Below, one piece after another: positions 7,687 to 15,845 of a stretch of DNA of 24,583 nt. Source of the stretch: Thermoplasmata archaeon (GTDB lineage Archaea > Thermoplasmatota > Thermoplasmata > Thermoplasmatales > Thermoplasmataceae); contig JAKBQK010000171.1 in the NCBI GenBank assembly GCA_021835265.1, positions 1 through 24,583 on the forward strand, in the 5' to 3' direction. How positions within the stretch are numbered: position 1 is the first letter of the stretch; each line of letters starts with the position of its first letter. Position numbers and translations under genes: made by a program. Below the pieces are notes generated by a model, which did not search any database, was not told where the DNA came from, and worked only from the letters and a program-made list of their open reading frames with translations.

Positions 7687-8733
7687 ATGAAGGCAGTAAT
7701 CCTGCATGGAGGCAGTGGAACAAGACTTAGGCCCTTGACTCATACGGGTCCAAAGCAGCTCATAAAGATTGCCGGTAAACCCATTTCGCTCTGGGGAATA
7801 GAGAGCTTGGTATCAAAAGGGATTACAGAAATAGCCATTATTTTGGGTGAAAACAATCCTCAGAGGGTCATAGATTATTATGGAGATGGTTCCAACTTTG
7901 GTGCTGCATTCACATACATATATCAGGGCATGCCTCTTGGCCTGGCACATGCAATAAACCAGACAAGGCAATTTGTTGGCGATGATGATTTCATCGTTTA
8001 TCTGGGAGACAATGTGGTCCTTGATGGGCTAGATAAACTCATTGAGGTAAAGAGCGACTGCTCCATTTTGCTCTCCAGAGTCAGGGAACCAAACCGTTTT
8101 GGTGTGGCGATTATAGACGGCGGAAAAGTTGTGAAACTAATTGAGAAACCAACGGAGTTTGTTTCTGATCTCGCACTGGTTGGAGTATACAGGTTCAACA
8201 ACAAGATATTCAAGCAGATAGATAATCTGAAACCGAGCTGGAGAGGTGAACTGGAGATTACGGATGCCATACAATCGCTGATAGAAGAAGGGGTTACAGT
8301 CAATTTCACAGAAATAGAGGGATGGTGGAAGGACACTGGTACTCCCAAGGATCTTCTCGAAGCGAATAGCATCCTACTTGACAGGCATCTGGAAATGGAT
8401 GTCCTGGGTAAAACTGAGGGAAGCACACTGGAAGGTAGAATTCATATTGGCCGAGATTCCTTTGTGAAGAATTCCATTATCAGAGGCCCAGTTTACATAG
8501 GGGATGGTGTGAAAATAACAGATTCTTACATTGGTCCATATTCTTCCGTAGGCGATAGGTGCAATATTTCAAAGAGCGAGGTTGCAAATGCTCTGCTGTT
8601 GGACGAAGTATCAGTTGCGGATACCAATCTGGTTGACTCCATTTTGGGAAAGGGCGCAATTGTTGCAAAGAGCGATACCAAGCCATCGGGAACGAAACTT
8701 ATAATTGGTGAAGGCTCTAAGGTTTTCATATGA
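7687..8733 (+). CDS. rmlA: Glucose-1-phosphate thymidylyltransferase, long form
   Basis: First step of dTDP-L-rhamnose synthesis: glucose-1-phosphate plus dTTP gives dTDP-glucose and pyrophosphate. The nucleotidyl-transfer signature GGSGTRLRPLT follows the initial MKAVILH (His replaces the usual Ala), with PKQLIKIAGKP as the next conserved block. YLGDN (about residues 101-105) and GWWKDTGTP (about 215-223) are family motifs. The last about 105 residues form left-handed beta-helix hexapeptide repeats (IHIGRDSFV, IIRGPVYIG, SYIGPYSSVG), so this is the long RmlA/StrD-type arrangement. ATG 7687 is chosen because it starts the conserved strand; a GTG nine nt upstream is possible. It heads a same-strand set with rmlD 33 nt and rmlC 903 nt downstream. 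With no substrate data, another NTP or hexose phosphate remains possible. Confidence 0.88.
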   Translation: MKAVILHGGSGTRLRPLTHTGPKQLIKIAGKPISLWGIESLVSKGITEIAIILGENNPQRVIDYYGDGSNFGAAFTYIYQGMPLGLAHAINQTRQFVGDDDFIVYLGDNVVLDGLDKLIEVKSDCSILLSRVREPNRFGVAIIDGGKVVKLIEKPTEFVSDLALVGVYRFNNKIFKQIDNLKPSWRGELEITDAIQSLIEEGVTVNFTEIEGWWKDTGTPKDLLEANSILLDRHLEMDVLGKTEGSTLEGRIHIGRDSFVKNSIIRGPVYIGDGVKITDSYIGPYSSVGDRCNISKSEVANALLLDEVSVADTNLVDSILGKGAIVAKSDTKPSGTKLIIGEGSKVFI

Positions 8734-8766
8734 TTTTGTCAGTAACGATAAGGGGGGTTTATTAAG

Positions 8767-9636
8767 GTGACAAAGATCCTAATCATAGGCGGTGGATCAC
8801 AGCTTGGTTCTGAGCTTGTGAAACTCTTTGCGGATTCCAAGGCGTCTTATCATTCACCAGATTCTAAAGATCAATTGAAGATCGATCTTACAGACCCAAC
8901 GGGGACAGAATCAACCATTCTGAAGGAGGAGCCAGATATAATTGTAAACTCTGCCGCTTTCGTTGAAGTTGACAGATGTGAAGAAGAGAATGAGTATGCA
9001 TACAAGGTTAATTCCCTGGGAGTCAAGCACATAGTAAGGGCAGCCTCGATTCTTGACTCCTATCTGGTGCATGTTTCAACAGATTATGTTTTCGATGGGG
9101 AAAAAGGGCAATATAGTGAGGAATCCGTTCCCAATCCAATTAACTATTATGGATTCTCAAAGATGATGGGTGACGCATTTGCCATGTCTTATGACCATTC
9201 TTTGATAGTGCGAACTTCTGGGGTTTTTGGAAACAAGAGGAATTTCCCCAGATTTGTTCTCGAGCGTCTCATGAGTGGAAAGGACGTTTCGGTGATTGAG
9301 GGCTATTACTCTCCAATTAGTGCAAAGAAACTTGCAGAAGGAATCAAGCACGCAATAGACCTTAGGCTTCATGGTATTCTCAACGTTGCTGGCCAAAGAA
9401 CTTCCAGAATCGACCTAGCCAAAATGATCGCTGACCAGTTTAACTTGGATGGAACCCTTGTAAAAGGAATGGATGCTTCTGAAATGAAATTCAAGGCACA
9501 GAGGCCTTACGACTCTTCTCTAGATATTAGGAGAGCAATGAATCTGCTGCCCAACCATATCTTTGATCCTGTAGAGAATGTAAGGGCACTATCATCCCAT
9601 GGTGGAGACAGAACAAATTCAGGAGGAAGTAGATAA
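8767..9636 (+). CDS. rmlD: dTDP-4-dehydrorhamnose reductase
   Basis: Last step of dTDP-L-rhamnose synthesis: NAD(P)H reduction of dTDP-4-keto-L-rhamnose. It is a short-chain dehydrogenase of the extended RmlD type, 289 residues. The nucleotide-binding loop is GGGSQLGSEL (8-17), close to the usual GxxGQLGxEL. The catalytic set is T105 in STDYVFDG, Y128 and K132 (YGFSK). The start is GTG at 8767, preceded by six G at 8752-8757 with 9-nt spacing. The stop at 9634-9636 abuts the ATG of rmlC with no gap, indicating translational coupling. Confidence 0.88.
   Translation: MTKILIIGGGSQLGSELVKLFADSKASYHSPDSKDQLKIDLTDPTGTESTILKEEPDIIVNSAAFVEVDRCEEENEYAYKVNSLGVKHIVRAASILDSYLVHVSTDYVFDGEKGQYSEESVPNPINYYGFSKMMGDAFAMSYDHSLIVRTSGVFGNKRNFPRFVLERLMSGKDVSVIEGYYSPISAKKLAEGIKHAIDLRLHGILNVAGQRTSRIDLAKMIADQFNLDGTLVKGMDASEMKFKAQRPYDSSLDIRRAMNLLPNHIFDPVENVRALSSHGGDRTNSGGSR
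9622..9626 (+). promoter_or_regulatory. Ribosome binding site of rmlC
   Basis: GGAGG inside the 3' end of rmlD, 10 nt before the ATG at 9637. It supports the exact abutment of the two reading frames. Confidence 0.6.
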
Positions 9637-10182
9637 ATGCCCTTCAATATTCGAACCACAGAGATAAATGAAGTCCTGGTTATCACACCCAGGTCATTTT
9701 CGGACGAGAGAGGTTATTTCAAAGAGACCTTCAAAGAATCCAGTTTTAAAGAATATGGAATTGACCACGAATTTAAGCAGGATAATGAATCATTTTCGAA
9801 GAAAGGTGTTTTGAGAGGATTGCATTATCAGCTAGAACCTATGGCACAGGGAAAACTTGTCAGAGTAATACAGGGAGCAGTATTCGATGTTGCACTCGAC
9901 ATGAGAAAGGATTCGAAAACCTTTGGAAAATGGGTCTCAGAAATTTTGACTGCTAATAATCAGGAAATATTTTGGATTCCACCTGGATTCGCACATGGTT
10001 TCCTAGCCTTGGAGGATTCTATTTTAGTGTACAAAGCTACAAACGAATATTCTAAGGATCATGAACGTGGCATAATATGGAATGACGAGGAACTACGGAT
10101 ATCATGGCCCATCAAAATGCCACAGCTTATTGAACGAGACCTTCAATTCCCGCAATTTAAGGAAGCAGAAATGAATTTCTAG
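9637..10182 (+). CDS. rmlC: dTDP-4-dehydrorhamnose 3,5-epimerase
   Basis: Converts dTDP-4-keto-6-deoxy-D-glucose to the L-lyxo form, the step before RmlD. The 181-residue cupin has all the family blocks: DERGYFKETF (23-32), LRGLHYQ (59-65) with the catalytic base His63, KLVRVIQGAVFDVALDMR (73-90), WIPPGFAHGF (113-122) and the tyrosine-bearing SILVYKATNEYS (128-139). Length and order are standard. The ATG follows directly on the rmlD stop with a GGAGG site upstream. The dehydratase RmlB that makes its substrate is not in this window. rmlC is the last gene of the set; a palindrome and a new TATA box follow before the next gene. Confidence 0.92.
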   Translation: MPFNIRTTEINEVLVITPRSFSDERGYFKETFKESSFKEYGIDHEFKQDNESFSKKGVLRGLHYQLEPMAQGKLVRVIQGAVFDVALDMRKDSKTFGKWVSEILTANNQEIFWIPPGFAHGFLALEDSILVYKATNEYSKDHERGIIWNDEELRISWPIKMPQLIERDLQFPQFKEAEMNF

Positions 10183-10198
10183 ACTTGTAACTCTCGCC

Positions 10199-10216
10199 TG
10201 AAATAGCTCTATTTCA
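10199..10216. repeat. Palindrome TGAAATAG-CT-CTATTTCA before the nucleotide-sugar dehydrogenase
   Basis: Perfect 8-bp arms with a 2-nt centre, 16 nt after the rmlC stop and 14 nt before a TATA box. A dimeric regulator site is the simplest reading; a short terminator hairpin for the rml operon is the alternative, although no T-run follows. Confidence 0.5.
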
Positions 10217-10230
10217 TTTGAAAGGTGTAA

Positions 10231-10279
10231 AATATATTAAATTAAATCATCTTCCCATTCTAAAATCAAATTTGGAGAG
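10231..10279 (+). promoter_or_regulatory. TATA box and ribosome site of the nucleotide-sugar dehydrogenase gene
   Basis: AATATATTAA at 10231-10240 would start transcription at about 10263, leaving a leader of about 25 nt that holds GGAGAG (10274-10279) before the ATG at 10287. This is a leadered transcript, unlike most promoters in the window. Confidence 0.5.
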
Positions 10280-10286
10280 CTTTTAA

Positions 10287-11615
10287 ATGGAGACTTCAGA
10301 ACATCATAACATAACAATTATCGGGGCGGGATATGTTGGGTTGTGCACAGGTGCAATCTTATCGGAGTTTGGCAACAACATTACGTTTCTCGATGTTAAT
10401 GCCCAACGCATCAATTCTATCAATAATGGTAGATCACCGGTTTATGAACCAGGACTTGACGATATCATTAGGGAAGGGGTTAATTCAGGTAAAATAACAG
10501 CCACAACCAATTATGAAGAAATATCTTCCTCCAAAACCTTTATCATGTCAGTGAACACACCCATAAATAAAGATTATGAGGTTGATTTGACATACCTTAT
10601 TTCTGCTTGTAAATCCTTATCCAAGGTAATCAACAAAGGTTCATTGGTAATTCTTAGAAGTACTGTCCCACCGCTTACCCTTAAAAATTATATTGCACCT
10701 ATTTTTATTGAGGAGGGATTTTTAATTGACCATGACGTATATTTCTCAGTAATCCCGGAACGGTTAGCAGAAGGCCATGCATTAAAGGATATGAAAGAAA
10801 ACCCAGTAATTGTTGGTGTAAGAAGCGATGATGCATTCAAATTAGTTGAAAAATTATGGTCAAAGCTGGATCAACAGATTATAAGAATATCCTGGGAAGA
10901 AGCCGAACTTACCAAACTCTCCGATAACTTATGGATTGATTTGAATATTGCAATGGCAAATGAGATTGCCCTGGTAGCAGAGAAGATTGGTGCAGACGCG
11001 AGAAAAGTCATCAAAGCAGCGAATACTTTGAAGAAAGGCTCAGGTTATGTAAATATTCTAATGCCAGGTGTAGGGGTAGGTGGAAGTTGCTTGCCAAAAG
11101 ATCCTCATATACTAAATGCATTTTCCAGAAAGATGGGTGTAGATCTAAGGATCCCCACTACCTCTAGGTCTGTAAATGATCAAATGCCTGAACACATGTA
11201 TAACTTAATAAAAGAGAACATGGAAAATAAGAATAACCCTTCAATTTTAATGCTTGGGCTATCATTTAACACAAATTCTGGAGATATGAGGTATTCTCCA
11301 TCTATTTACCTAAACGAGAACTTGCAGAAAGCAGGCTTCAAAGTATTTGGTTACGATCCCTTGGTGAATCGTCAAGATCTTGGAGAATTACATAATGTAA
11401 CTATCATAGAGAACACGGAACAGTTGATAGAAATTTTATCACAAATTGATGTAGTTGCAATAGTAGCAGCCCATAATACCTTTAAAGATATGAAGAATGA
11501 TATCCTAAAACCTATGAAAAATAAACTCATTGTGGATGGACGTTATCTTTTCGAGGAAAGTGAAGTTGCTAAATTTGGTGTAAAGTATGTAGCTATTGGG
11601 GTTGGGCATAATTGA
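10287..11615 (+). CDS. UDP-glucose / UDP-HexNAc 6-dehydrogenase family
   Basis: NAD-dependent four-electron oxidation of a UDP-sugar C6 alcohol to a uronate. The 442-residue protein has the Rossmann loop GAGYVG (13-18), LRSTVPP (123-129), the PERLAEGHAL block (158-167) and the thiohemiacetal cysteine C268 in GVGVGGSCLPKDP. The central helix DNLWIDLNIAMANE (213-226) is closer to UDP-ManNAc dehydrogenases (WecC), whereas SCLPKD is closer to UDP-glucose dehydrogenases, so the substrate is left open. It overlaps the next gene by four nt (TTGA). If that gene is a uronate decarboxylase, UDP-glucose is the better substrate guess. Its own promoter and the drop in GC mark it as the first gene of the AT-rich island. 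Confidence 0.85.
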   Translation: METSEHHNITIIGAGYVGLCTGAILSEFGNNITFLDVNAQRINSINNGRSPVYEPGLDDIIREGVNSGKITATTNYEEISSSKTFIMSVNTPINKDYEVDLTYLISACKSLSKVINKGSLVILRSTVPPLTLKNYIAPIFIEEGFLIDHDVYFSVIPERLAEGHALKDMKENPVIVGVRSDDAFKLVEKLWSKLDQQIIRISWEEAELTKLSDNLWIDLNIAMANEIALVAEKIGADARKVIKAANTLKKGSGYVNILMPGVGVGGSCLPKDPHILNAFSRKMGVDLRIPTTSRSVNDQMPEHMYNLIKENMENKNNPSILMLGLSFNTNSGDMRYSPSIYLNENLQKAGFKVFGYDPLVNRQDLGELHNVTIIENTEQLIEILSQIDVVAIVAAHNTFKDMKNDILKPMKNKLIVDGRYLFEESEVAKFGVKYVAIGVGHN

Positions 11616-12577
11616 CTGTAATTATCACTGGTGCTGCTGGATTTGTTGGCCTTAATTTGATTAAAAAAATCTCCCAAGAGGGCCAAGAGGTGACAGCACT
11701 CGATTTTGCTCCAGCAAATGATTTTGAGGCTCCAGGGTTAAAATGGGAAAGATGTGACGTTACAAACAGAGAGGAACTGCTTAAACATATAAATAAGGAT
11801 GTTGACACAGTTTATCACCTTGCAGGTGTGGTGGGTGTTAAGAATTACTTAAAAAACCCTATGAGCGTAATAAATGTAAATTTTGAAAGCACAAGATATA
11901 TTGTTGAGGCGGCGAAGAAATATAATTTTACAACTCTCTTTGCCAGTACTTCAGAAATTTTTGGAAAGAATCCATTGATTCCTTGGAAGGAAGATGATGA
12001 TCGTGTGCTGGGAACAACTAAAAAGGCACGATGGGTCTACAGCACTTCTAAGGCATTGTCTGAACATCTACTTTTTGCAGAAGCCGAAAACTATGGTATT
12101 CGGAACATAATTGTTAGGTTCTTTAACCTCTATGGGCCATATCAAAAACCAATTAATGTAGTCCCTAAGATGATTACGTCGTTGATAATGGGGAAAAAAC
12201 TTCCAGTTTACGATAATGGATTGCAAACTAGGTGTTTCACATATATTGATGATGCAATAAAAGCAGTTGTCAATCTGATTAAAGATAAAAACATACAAAA
12301 CGATGCCTTTAACATAGGCTCAAATGTTGAAACCAAAATAATTGAGCTTGCAGGGTTGATCTTAAACGAAATGGGAAGAAGTAACGAACAAATAGATTTC
12401 CTAGAGACTTTTTCAACTATAGGACAAAATTATGAGGATATTGGAAGGAGAGTTCCAGACGTGACAAAGATTCATAGCTCCATTGGCTGGAAAATTAGCA
12501 CTGAACTTATTGAGGGACTCAAGAAAACAATAGAATGGTATGTTGAAAACAAAAGTTGGTGGCAACCATATTTCTAA
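11612..12577 (+). CDS. Extended-SDR NAD-dependent epimerase/decarboxylase, ArnA/UXS-like
   Basis: Extended short-chain dehydrogenase acting on a nucleotide sugar. GAAGFVG (7-13) binds NAD; the catalytic set is S112-T113-S114-E115 with Y143 and K147 (YSTSK). The STSE form and the downstream GTTKKARWVYSTSKALSEH match ArnA-type UDP-glucuronate decarboxylases, in which the Glu replaces the acid/base pair used by 4,6-dehydratases; TRCFTYIDDA (about 206-215) also corresponds. Coupled by a 4-nt overlap to a UDP-sugar dehydrogenase, the pair could make a UDP-4-keto-pentose or UDP-xylose. UDP-sugar 4-epimerase activity is the main alternative. It is not RmlB, because the STDE(V/I)YG motif of dTDP-glucose dehydratases is absent. 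The start is TTG at 11612; no other in-frame start gives the full Rossmann fold. Confidence 0.75.
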   Translation: MTVIITGAAGFVGLNLIKKISQEGQEVTALDFAPANDFEAPGLKWERCDVTNREELLKHINKDVDTVYHLAGVVGVKNYLKNPMSVINVNFESTRYIVEAAKKYNFTTLFASTSEIFGKNPLIPWKEDDDRVLGTTKKARWVYSTSKALSEHLLFAEAENYGIRNIIVRFFNLYGPYQKPINVVPKMITSLIMGKKLPVYDNGLQTRCFTYIDDAIKAVVNLIKDKNIQNDAFNIGSNVETKIIELAGLILNEMGRSNEQIDFLETFSTIGQNYEDIGRRVPDVTKIHSSIGWKISTELIEGLKKTIEWYVENKSWWQPYF

Positions 12578-12657
12578 AAATATTGAAATAAATCAATTCA
12601 ACTTCAACTTTTTGGATAAGGAGAAATAAAAGGACAATTGATTATAATTCAAATTTC

Positions 12658-13677
12658 CTATCGAACAGACTCCTTTTTATAAAAACGAATTTGGACTTTT
12701 CTTCGGTTTATTTTGGATAAAATGGCCCAGATTAAAAGAACTGTCAAATATGGGTCATTGAAAAATAACGATAATTTGAGAGAATTTATTATATCTTTTA
12801 ATTTCACTTCATAACTTTTGAAAATTGCAAATCTAAGTAAAGATCTCATTAATAGGTAATTGCTCATTCTCCTTTGGGGATCGTTTTTAAAATGCTGCAA
12901 ATAGACTCCATACGTCTTTAAATTCATTGCTTCACTTCTTGCAGAATTATCTATAAATTTCTTTATTTCTTTATCTTCAGAAGAATTCGTTAAATTCAAT
13001 GTGCGTGCGCCAAGGCTTTGGCTACCTAACTTTATATATCCATCTAAAGAAAGTGTTGAAAGGAAAAGATAATCATCACATCCTCTAATCATTTCTTTGA
13101 AGGGCCCCAAATCATTCTGGAATTTATCTTTTCTGATGCAATAGGAACTATTGTTGTATATTCCCAATCTGGATGGTGGAGAAAAATATTTTCTAAAAGT
13201 TTTAATGGTGACTGGAGCTTGGCATATGACTGGTTTTTTTCTGGAGCCAGAGCTGATCAATCTCTTGCCTTCCATATCCCATACATCAGTAGGATGTTGA
13301 AAAAACACTAATTCGGGATTTTCTTTGAATTCAGCTTCTATCGCTTTTAACTTACCCGGGTAGAAAAAATCATCATCTTCCAATAAACTAACTATTTGAC
13401 CATTACTGTTCGAGAATCCTTCAATTATTTTACCTCCAAGTTCCTTTGTTGAGGAGTTGATTATTTTACAACCAAGATTTTTCAATTCTAAATCCAAAGC
13501 TTGGTCGATAAAATTTTTTACTACAAGGATCTCTATCGATTTATCATTCAAATCTTGCTCTATTACAGATCTTACCGCCCTTTTTATGTATTCTTTCCGT
13601 TCGTAGGCCAGTATCACTACAGATATATATGGTGAGCGATTAACACCATATACTTTAATAGTTGAAACCTCACCCAT
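12658..13677 (-). CDS. GT2 glycosyltransferase, KNF-type
   Basis: One of four related GT-A glycosyltransferases in this window. The N-terminal strand YISVVILAYERKEYI (17-31) is typical of GT2. The DDGS loop is replaced by VVKNFIDQALD (52-62), and the metal-binding motif is LLEDDDFF (98-105). The second half has RLGIYNNSSYCIRKD and GCDDYLF, the acceptor-side region, and the C-terminus is basic with a hydrophobic stretch near 312-324, perhaps a membrane contact. ATG 13677 lies 6 nt after the stop of the upstream minus-strand paralogue, so the two form one transcript. It ends convergently with the dehydrogenase/decarboxylase pair. Donor and acceptor cannot be told from sequence. AT-rich. Confidence 0.8.
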   Translation of the reverse strand: MGEVSTIKVYGVNRSPYISVVILAYERKEYIKRAVRSVIEQDLNDKSIEILVVKNFIDQALDLELKNLGCKIINSSTKELGGKIIEGFSNSNGQIVSLLEDDDFFYPGKLKAIEAEFKENPELVFFQHPTDVWDMEGKRLISSGSRKKPVICQAPVTIKTFRKYFSPPSRLGIYNNSSYCIRKDKFQNDLGPFKEMIRGCDDYLFLSTLSLDGYIKLGSQSLGARTLNLTNSSEDKEIKKFIDNSARSEAMNLKTYGVYLQHFKNDPQRRMSNYLLMRSLLRFAIFKSYEVKLKDIINSLKLSLFFNDPYLTVLLIWAILSKINRRKVQIRFYKKESVR

Positions 13678-13683
13678 AATGAA

Positions 13684-14736
13684 TCAATTTACCTCAGATT
13701 TCTGAATGAACTCAATTGATAACCTCGACAGGTATCTGGCGCTTGCTCGTTCAGGTGATACCAAACAATATATTGAATTAAATGCAATGAACCGATCCAA
13801 AGTAATCGCCGCCCTTAAGCTGCTAATTGCAAAATAGAACATTGCTTTGAAGAGAGTTATCCTTTTTGAATCTCCTGTTAAAAGGCCCATTAGAACCTTC
13901 AATCTCAAATCTTGATATTTTAATAATATATTTATCAATTTAACACGTTTGCCCAAAGAATTTATCATGACCTCTATCCCTTCATTATCTCTCTGTAAAG
14001 ATAAAAATCTCTTTTCCAATGCAGAATTGAAGTTGCCATCACTGGACACCAAAAAAGAATCATTTGTGTCATGGAGTCTAATAATCGTGTATTTATCTCG
14101 GTCTGCATATACGCTATAATTTTTTAACGTTGATACTGTGAATAATAATACATCAATTGGCTGATTTACAGCCCTAAATAAAGCTTCATGTTCTATACAA
14201 ACACTTTTAGAAACGGCCATACAACTTACATTTGCCCAAATTCTTGAATTGAGTATTGCATTAAAAGAAAAGTCATTTAAGTCGATCAAATCATATTGAT
14301 CTAGCGTAGCTAGATTAAGGCCCTTCTCTATGGATTTGGACCTATTGTCTGATTCCAATGACTTATTGCGATAAGTCCCTTCGTTATGGTAATAGGATAA
14401 TTGAGGGTGCTCCTCAAACACCTGGATAATCTTTTCTAACTTTCCTGGGAAGAATACATCATCGTCTTCAAGGAATACGATTATTTCCCCATTACACCTT
14501 TTGATTGTATCAATTAGCCGTTTACCATATTTCACTGTTGGATCAAATACCAGATTCTTTATTCCTAGTGCATCGGAATATTTATCTAAATCAGAATTGT
14601 GAAAAGTCTTTATCACAAAAATTTCGTAAATACTAGAATCAATCGTTTGGTTGATAGCAGAATCTATGGCATCTCGCACATATTCGGACCTATCAAAAGC
14701 TGTGATTATAACACTGATTTTACAACGATCTCCCAT
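13684..14736 (-). CDS. GT2 glycosyltransferase, KNF-type (KTF variant)
   Basis: Second member of the variant GT2 group. From ATG 14736 the protein starts MGDRCKISVIITAFDRS, so the catalytic domain begins almost at once; a GTG at 14763 would add nine residues. The DDGS loop is replaced by FVIKTFHNSDLD (Thr in place of Asn in KNF), followed by the metal motif VFLEDDDVFFPGKLEKI. The block DDVFFPGKLEKI is close to DDFFYPGKLKAI of the downstream gene, suggesting the pair arose by duplication. ATG 14736 is preferred because TATAAAG-like sequence lies about 30 nt upstream, fitting a leaderless start. It is first in a two-gene minus-strand unit and head-to-head with another paralogue at 14865. Confidence 0.8.
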   Translation of the reverse strand: MGDRCKISVIITAFDRSEYVRDAIDSAINQTIDSSIYEIFVIKTFHNSDLDKYSDALGIKNLVFDPTVKYGKRLIDTIKRCNGEIIVFLEDDDVFFPGKLEKIIQVFEEHPQLSYYHNEGTYRNKSLESDNRSKSIEKGLNLATLDQYDLIDLNDFSFNAILNSRIWANVSCMAVSKSVCIEHEALFRAVNQPIDVLLFTVSTLKNYSVYADRDKYTIIRLHDTNDSFLVSSDGNFNSALEKRFLSLQRDNEGIEVMINSLGKRVKLINILLKYQDLRLKVLMGLLTGDSKRITLFKAMFYFAISSLRAAITLDRFIAFNSIYCLVSPERASARYLSRLSIEFIQKSEVN

Positions 14737-14761
14737 CTGGACTACAAGATATATTTGCTGC

Positions 14762-14770
14762 ACTTTATAG
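14762..14770 (-). promoter_or_regulatory. TATA box of the 14736 glycosyltransferase gene
   Basis: Minus-strand ACTATAAAG centred about 30 nt before ATG 14736. The position supports that ATG rather than the GTG at 14763, which overlaps the element. Confidence 0.4.
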
Positions 14771-14864
14771 TTTTGTTTTTTTCCTTTTTACACAGTAAAT
14801 GCAAATTTTAGGTTTTTCATTTCAGAAGACTTTAACTTGATCGTATGATTCATTTTTTGTAAGA

Positions 14865-15845
14865 ATGAAAATCTCAGTGATTATCACTGCACATAATAGA
14901 AAGAGTTATCTTGAAAGAGCCTTTAAATCGGTTATAAATCAGACTATTAATCATGAGTTATTCGAAATCATTGTCGTAAAGAATTTCCAGGATGAGTATT
15001 TCGATAATTATGCGACGGCAAAAGGAGCTAAGTTGATATTAGTGCCTCCTGAATCAATCGTAGGTTACGATATGTATACTGGAATGACAGAGTCTACAGG
15101 AAATATCGTTTGTTTCTTGGACGATGACGATGTATTTGACCAAAACCGATTAGAGAGAATTTTTTCAATTTTCACTGACAATTCCATTAGTTACTTTCGA
15201 AATAGTCAATTTTACTTGGATGATAATGATAATATCATTCAGAGGAACTTCAAATTTGAATTGCACCAGGATACCTTATTAGATACTAGAGTGATGAGGG
15301 CAAAACTCTCTTACCTTGATAGAATCAAGGCTGGCTTTAACCTCAGTTCTATGGCTTTCGATAGGAAGATTGTTGGCAAGAACGAGTTAGAATTTATGAA
15401 GTCTTATTTGATCCAATCTACAGACACTTTCATTTTTTCCTGCGCAATTTGCTCAGAGGGAACTATTTACCTATCGAAAGAGAAGCTGACTGGATATCGC
15501 TTAAATGATAGCACCAGTAAGACTAGGTTGACGGATAATGAATCTATTATGAAACAGATGGATTTCTGGAAAGTATTGCTTTCCTCTTATATGGCGCTCC
15601 TCGATCTTTTTTGCTATAAAGCAAAACATTATCTACAGATTAGAATAATTAGTCAAGAAATTGCCATTAAGAAACTATCCACAAGATTTGGAGTCAAGAC
15701 AGATACCGACTTCTCGTACAGTTATGCATTAGCTTGTGCGATTAAAACTAGGAACTTGCTTATTTTTTATGATATTTTTATCATCCTGAGAAATAAATTA
15801 TTCTTTAGAGCAAATGAAAGAATCAACAAGCAAAATAATAATTGA
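14865..15845 (+). CDS. GT2 glycosyltransferase, KNF-type
   Basis: Third member of the variant GT2 group, 326 residues, starting directly with MKISVIITAHNRKSYL. The DDGS loop is replaced by IVVKNFQDEYFD (36-47), followed by CFLDDDDVFDQNRLERI with four Asp at 86-89. FNLSSMAFDRKIVG and QSTDTFIFSCAIC correspond to the acceptor-side region of the 18251 paralogue (NPSSMAISRELAL, REVDTFWFACALD), so these two are the closest pair. The C-terminal 60 residues are hydrophobic and basic. No ribosome site is seen; a weak TTTAACTT lies 27-34 nt upstream of ATG 14865. The stop overlaps the next start as TTGA, so it is co-translated with the GT4 enzyme. Confidence 0.82.
   Translation: MKISVIITAHNRKSYLERAFKSVINQTINHELFEIIVVKNFQDEYFDNYATAKGAKLILVPPESIVGYDMYTGMTESTGNIVCFLDDDDVFDQNRLERIFSIFTDNSISYFRNSQFYLDDNDNIIQRNFKFELHQDTLLDTRVMRAKLSYLDRIKAGFNLSSMAFDRKIVGKNELEFMKSYLIQSTDTFIFSCAICSEGTIYLSKEKLTGYRLNDSTSKTRLTDNESIMKQMDFWKVLLSSYMALLDLFCYKAKHYLQIRIISQEIAIKKLSTRFGVKTDTDFSYSYALACAIKTRNLLIFYDIFIILRNKLFFRANERINKQNNN

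Noticed and set aside
7998..8426. 142-codon open frame on the minus strand inside rmlA
   Set aside because: Antisense to a clear rmlA with full domain signatures; the translation is Ser/Pro/Leu-rich without motifs, as expected of a shadow frame.
11612..12577. Possible RmlB (dTDP-glucose 4,6-dehydratase) to complete the rhamnose operon
   Set aside because: The active-site segment is STSEIFG rather than the STDE-type dehydratase motif, and the RWVYSTSK context is ArnA-like; it is also in a separate low-GC unit with its own promoter.
12591..12643. AATCAATT / AATTGATT inverted repeat with a 37-nt loop between convergent genes, a possible two-way terminator
   Set aside because: AT-only arms with a long loop in AT-rich sequence are easily due to chance; archaeal termination does not need such a hairpin.
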